This document shows, piece after piece, positions 31,924-35,155 of a DNA stretch of 35,155 nucleotides; within the stretch, counting starts at the first letter, position 1, and every line of letters begins with the position of its first letter. Position numbers and translations under genes: made by a program. The notes below the pieces were generated by a model. The model saw only the letters and a program-made list of their open reading frames with translations. It did no database searches and was not told the DNA's origin. Source of the stretch: Chloroflexota bacterium (GTDB lineage Bacteria > Chloroflexota > Dormibacteria > Dormibacterales > Dormibacteraceae); the NCBI GenBank assembly GCA_005880855.1, contig VBGM01000017.1:19892-55046 (forward strand). The letters are read 5' to 3'.

Positions 31924-32433
31924 CTAGCCGAGGTACAGGGCCACCATCTGGTCGCGATTGACCCAGATGGTCGGTTGCGTCCAGCTCTTGCCGGCGGCCC
32001 CAATGACCACCACGGTGACGTCGACCATGGCGAAGAACCGTCCCTTCATCAGCAGCTCGCCATGCATCTTCGGATCCGATGCCTTGGGGAACTCGGCGGC
32101 GCCCGTGACCATGAAGCTGGTGCCCTGGAACATCACGAAGCGGCGCATCTGCTCTGGCTGGTCGGGCAGCGGAGGTTCGACGTCGATCGTTCGAATGCCG
32201 AGGACCGAGGCCTTGTTGAAGAGGCCTTCGGGCACGCCATTGAGGGGAACCGCGCCTGGCAGCAGCGGCTCGGCGCTGATGTTGCGAAGGTGGAACAGCA
32301 GCTCGGGGTCGTTCATCGTCTCCCGCAACCGCCCGCGGATCTGTACCTCTGCGGTAAGGCGCTGATACGCGGTCAGAACGTCGACCTTGGTCCACGTGAT
32401 GTTCGGGTTCAGGGCGCCCATGGGCTGAGCCAT
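31924..32433 (-). CDS. Protein of unknown function, 169 aa
   Basis: The protein begins MAQPMGALNPNITWTKVDVL and ends TIWVNRDQMVALYLG. It has a regular alternation of short hydrophobic strands (RRFVMFQGTSFMVTGAAEF, FFAMVDVTVVVIGAAG) suggestive of a beta-rich soluble domain. There is no signal peptide or membrane helix. ATG 32433 has a weak GGCGG just upstream; ATG 32421 is an alternative. Its stop abuts the stop of the convergent cysteine hydrolase, and it diverges from the amidase across 39 bp. I do not recognise a family and offer no function. Confidence 0.7.
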   Translation of the reverse strand: MAQPMGALNPNITWTKVDVLTAYQRLTAEVQIRGRLRETMNDPELLFHLRNISAEPLLPGAVPLNGVPEGLFNKASVLGIRTIDVEPPLPDQPEQMRRFVMFQGTSFMVTGAAEFPKASDPKMHGELLMKGRFFAMVDVTVVVIGAAGKSWTQPTIWVNRDQMVALYLG

Positions 32434-32472
32434 CCGCCGGAGGATAACTCGCCGGCTGCCAGAATTGGCCGC

Positions 32473-33624
32473 GTGGAGCTGGGGGAGGCACGCGCGCGAA
32501 TTCACGAGCACTCGGACATGAACGCGTTCATCGCCCTCTCGGCCGAGATCGGCGGCGGGACCGTGGTGGCGGTGAAGGACCTTGTCGACGTCGCCGGAAT
32601 GGTGACCACGGCGGGCGGCATCATCCTTCCCCCTACGCCTGCCACGGAGGACGCCCCCGTCGTCAAGAGCATCCGCGCCCACGGCTGCGTGGTCGTCGGC
32701 AAGGCCAACCTGCACGAGTTCGCCTACGGCGTGACGAGCGTCAACCCGCACTACGGTCCGGTGCGCAACCCCCACGATCCGAGCCGCGTGGCGGGCGGCT
32801 CGTCGGGTGGCTCGGCGGTGGCGGTGGCGATGCGAATGTGCGATTGGGCGATCGGCAGTGACACCGGCGGCTCGATCCGCGTGCCCGCCTCGCTGTGTGG
32901 CGTGGTCGGCTTCAAGCCGGCGCTCGGCAGCATCGACACGATAGGCGTGATTCCCCTGAGCCGTTCGCTCGACACGCTCGGGCCGATGGCGCCCGACGTG
33001 GCGACTGCAGCCGCGGCGTATTCGATGATGGGAGGCGAATCGCTTCCGGCCCAACCGCTGCACGCGCCTCGCCTTGCGGTCCCGGCAGGCTGGGTGTCGG
33101 GCCTCGACGCGGAAACGGCGCGGGCCTGGGCGCTCGTGTCAGCGGGCCTGCCGGAGGTGCCGTTCCTCGACCGCCAGGAGCTATTCGACGTTGGCCTCAC
33201 GATTCTGCTGGTCGAGGCCGCGGCTTTCCACAAGCGATGGGCAACCGAATCTCCCGAGAAATATGGCGCCGACGTGTTGGCCCTCATCAAGCGAGGGCTC
33301 GACGTTCCGGCTGAGGATTACGAACGAGCAATCGCTGCGCGGCCGCGACTTCGCGACGAGGCTCAGGCCGCGATGCGAGACATCGATGCCCTCATCCTTC
33401 CCGCCACCGCGATCACGGCGCCATTCGTGAATGCGGGGGGCGAGGTTCGCGAGCCACTGGCGCGATTCACGCGTCCTTTCAACACGACCGGACAACCCGT
33501 GGTGGCGCTGCCGGCACCGGTTGGTGGACTTCCGGTCGGTATCCAGGTCGTGGGCAAGACGAACGGTGACGCGATCGGCGCCGCGGCCACGCTCGAAAGG
33601 GAGTGGCGCGACCGGACCCGGTGA
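32473..33624 (+). CDS. Amidase signature family protein, short form
   Basis: 383-aa amidase with the Ser-cisSer-Lys triad: Lys35 (VAVKDLVDVAG), Ser110 (AGGSSGGSAVAVA) and Ser134 (GSDTGGSIRVPAS). The K-to-S and S-to-S spacings (75 and 24) match fatty-acid amide hydrolase. It is shorter than the usual 450-480 aa, lacking part of the middle of the fold, though the C-terminal block PFNTTGQPVVALPAP is present. Probably cleaves a small amide; it lacks the partner genes of GatA. The start is GTG 32473. The stop overlaps the next gene by GTGA. Confidence 0.88.
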   Translation: MELGEARARIHEHSDMNAFIALSAEIGGGTVVAVKDLVDVAGMVTTAGGIILPPTPATEDAPVVKSIRAHGCVVVGKANLHEFAYGVTSVNPHYGPVRNPHDPSRVAGGSSGGSAVAVAMRMCDWAIGSDTGGSIRVPASLCGVVGFKPALGSIDTIGVIPLSRSLDTLGPMAPDVATAAAAYSMMGGESLPAQPLHAPRLAVPAGWVSGLDAETARAWALVSAGLPEVPFLDRQELFDVGLTILLVEAAAFHKRWATESPEKYGADVLALIKRGLDVPAEDYERAIAARPRLRDEAQAAMRDIDALILPATAITAPFVNAGGEVREPLARFTRPFNTTGQPVVALPAPVGGLPVGIQVVGKTNGDAIGAAATLEREWRDRTR

Positions 33625-34442
33625 AATCGAAGGAGTTCTTCCCGGGCGTCTTCAGCCGCCACGCCGAGGCGTATCAGGAACGCCTCGAGGCCATCATGGC
33701 TCGCGGCGAGGCCCGAGGACGGATGCGCGTGCTCGAGCTGGCCGCGCCGCGACCCGGGATGCGGATTCTCGATCTCGCTTGCGGGCCGGGCACCCTCAGC
33801 CGCCTGCTGGCGGAGAAGGTGGCTCCGGGCGGCCACGTGATCGGCGTCGACCTTGCGCCCGGGATGATCGAGCTCGCGAGCGCGGCCGGCATTGCAAATG
33901 CCGATTTCGAGGTCATGGACATCGAGACACTCATGTTCGGCGACGTCACGTTCGACGGTGCTGTTTGCGGCCATGGCCTCCAGTTCGTCCCCAACCTCGG
34001 GCGCGCGCTGAGTGAAGCACAGCGCGTGCTCAAGCCCGGCGGCGGGCTCGCAGCGAGCGTACCCGTCCCGACCGTGCAGGAGTCCGCCTGGATTCTCCTC
34101 TATTCAGTGCTCGACCGCTGGGTCCCGCCGCGCACGGAGGTGGTCGACCAGGCCCCGACACGTGAGGCGCTCGCGAACCCGGTTTCACTCCGCCAGGCGG
34201 CGCTTGATGCCGGATTCTCCTCCGCCAACGTTGAAGTCATCGAGGAAGAGGTCCAATGGGAATCCGCGGAGCAGCTTGTATCGAAGTTCATGAGCTGGTG
34301 GGACTGCGCGTCGCGCCTGGAAGCAGTGGATTCGGACAAACGCAAGGCGATGAAGCAAGACGCAATCGGAACGCTGAAGCTCGAACACCCCGGGATGATC
34401 TCAACCATCGGCCGAAATCATGTGCTCGACGCTCGCAAATGA
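33621..34442 (+). CDS. Class I SAM-dependent methyltransferase (UbiE-like)
   Basis: 273-aa methyltransferase. Motif I is MRILDLACGPGTLSRLLAEK (about 48-67), followed by the acidic loop VIGVDLAPGMIELA and motif FDGAVCGHGLQFVPN; VLKPGGGLAASVP is motif III. It resembles UbiE/MenG-type small-molecule methyltransferases, but demethylmenaquinone methyltransferases have extra conserved blocks that I do not see, so menG is not claimed. GTG 33621 is preferred over GTG 33603 because it gives a GTGA overlap with the amidase stop. Its own stop overlaps the next ATG (ATGA). Confidence 0.85.
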   Translation: MKSKEFFPGVFSRHAEAYQERLEAIMARGEARGRMRVLELAAPRPGMRILDLACGPGTLSRLLAEKVAPGGHVIGVDLAPGMIELASAAGIANADFEVMDIETLMFGDVTFDGAVCGHGLQFVPNLGRALSEAQRVLKPGGGLAASVPVPTVQESAWILLYSVLDRWVPPRTEVVDQAPTREALANPVSLRQAALDAGFSSANVEVIEEEVQWESAEQLVSKFMSWWDCASRLEAVDSDKRKAMKQDAIGTLKLEHPGMISTIGRNHVLDARK

Positions 34443-35155
34443 GCCGGCTTCGAACGGCCGCGATGGCGCTCGTCATCCTGTCTTGTTCGTGCACAGGCCA
34501 GGCGACGACGGCGACATCGACGCCGAGCCCGAGCCCATCGCCAAGCCCGGTCGTGTTTGGGACGCCGCAATACCGCGCGCTGTGGGTGGATGCTTTCCAC
34601 GACGGCATCAAGTCGCCGGCGCAGGTTGAGAAGCTCGTCGCCGACGCGCATCGCGCCAACCTGAACGCGCTGATGGTCCAGGTGCGCAAAGCCGGCGATG
34701 CCTATTTCAACCAATCCGACGAGCCGCGCGCCGCGGACATCAAAGGTCCCGCGGACTTCGATCCCCTCGCGTATGTGATCAGGCTCGCGCACGGCGCCAA
34801 TCCGCGCATCGAGGTGCATGCCTGGCTCAACACGTTCTTCGCCGGCCAGTCCAGCAAGGTATACCTCGAGCACGGCGACAGCTGGGGCAATCGTGCCGAC
34901 GACGGCAGCGCCGGAGGTTATCTCGACCCGGGCGTGCCGGAGGTCCAGGTCTATACGCATCGCGTCTTCATGAATGTCGCCCGGAACTACGACGTCGACG
35001 GTTTGCACATGGACTTCGTGCGCTATCCGGGCTCGGCCTGGGGCTACAGCCCCGAGTCGCTGTCGCTCTTCAAGCTCGAAACGGGCGCGCAGTCCGTGCC
35101 GTCGCCGTCAGACGAAGCCTGGCAGGCATGGCGCACGGCACGGGTCACGGATTTC
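34439..35155 (+). CDS. Secreted GHL10-type glycoside hydrolase, 3' truncated by window
   Basis: The first 239 residues of an exported protein are present; the rest lies beyond the window. MSRLRTAAMALVILSCSCTG is a signal sequence, possibly of a lipoprotein (Cys16 or Cys18), followed by a Thr/Ser/Pro linker (STPSPSPSPSP). The catalytic part begins RALWVDAFHDGIKSPAQVEK and continues with ALMVQVRKAGDAYF, VHAWLNTFFAG and VDGLHMDFVRYPG, the pattern of glycosyl-hydrolase-like 10 (DUF187) TIM barrels, thought to act on polysaccharide or peptidoglycan-type glycans outside the cell. It starts with ATG overlapping the methyltransferase stop (ATGA). Confidence 0.88.
   Translation, partial: MSRLRTAAMALVILSCSCTGQATTATSTPSPSPSPSPVVFGTPQYRALWVDAFHDGIKSPAQVEKLVADAHRANLNALMVQVRKAGDAYFNQSDEPRAADIKGPADFDPLAYVIRLAHGANPRIEVHAWLNTFFAGQSSKVYLEHGDSWGNRADDGSAGGYLDPGVPEVQVYTHRVFMNVARNYDVDGLHMDFVRYPGSAWGYSPESLSLFKLETGAQSVPSPSDEAWQAWRTARVTDF

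Noticed and set aside
31975-32472. Upstream extension of the amidase frame by 166 codons
   Set aside because: It is antisense to the 169-aa gene, has no family resemblance, and amidase-like sequence begins only near GTG 32473.
33621-34442. Calling the methyltransferase menG (demethylmenaquinone methyltransferase)
   Set aside because: General SAM motifs are present, but I cannot see the conserved UbiE/MenG-specific blocks, and it is about 11 kb from the nearest men gene next to an amidase.

Overview
The window is dense, high-GC bacterial chromosome with many 1-4 nt gene overlaps, GTG/TTG starts and intergenic gaps mostly below 250 bp. The men genes for menaquinone, a form II aerobic CO dehydrogenase cluster, a DUF5317 membrane protein, a CGNR zinc-finger regulator and very short 5' leaders fit an uncultured soil member of the Terrabacteria. 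Candidatus Dormibacterota or a related Chloroflexota/Actinobacteriota-like lineage is my best guess. This is inferred from gene content only; there is no rRNA gene or other phylogenetic marker to settle it. I see no insertion sequence, phage, tRNA, rRNA or CRISPR array.

Region 1 (1-8818) holds a minus-strand series: six-GAF histidine kinase, degenerate DHp protein, metallo-beta-lactamase-fold hydrolase, rlmN and a DUF72 protein cut by the window edge. Diverging from the kinase is a single-domain response regulator, followed by a 39-aa membrane peptide on the opposite strand and an OmpR-type response regulator. Kinase, lone receiver, degenerate DHp protein and DNA-binding regulator are the same four part types that make up the Spo0 (KinA-Spo0F-Spo0B-Spo0A) phosphorelay. 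I regard this as the most interesting system in the window.

Region 2 (8815-13784) carries an M20 amidohydrolase, a DUF5317 membrane protein, an unusual membrane FtsH-like AAA protease with a Gly/Met-rich segment and an extra insert, and a secreted lytic-transglycosylase-like protein. A hairpin and the promoter region of a MerR regulator follow.

Region 3 (13785-22877) has MerR, then menaquinone genes in two facing groups: menF(+), menD(-), menH(+), and a minus-strand run of MobA-like nucleotidyltransferase, LysE exporter, menB, menA and a 72-aa menC-like remnant. Endonuclease IV (nfo) diverges from that run.

Region 4 (22884-31923) has a small 72-aa protein and a divergent CGNR regulator, then a coxS-coxL-coxM-coxD-coxE-xdhC run on the minus strand, with coxG and a cysteine hydrolase diverging from coxS. 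The S-L-M order and the YRGAGR active-site loop (no Cu-binding cysteine) place the enzyme in form II, whose physiological substrate is not settled. Electrons from such an enzyme could enter a menaquinone pool, linking regions 3 and 4, and the MobA-like protein could supply its cytidylated molybdenum cofactor.

Region 5 (31924-35155) has an unrecognised 169-aa protein, a short amidase, a SAM methyltransferase and the 5' part of a GHL10-type secreted glycoside hydrolase. The last three are coupled by stop/start overlaps.
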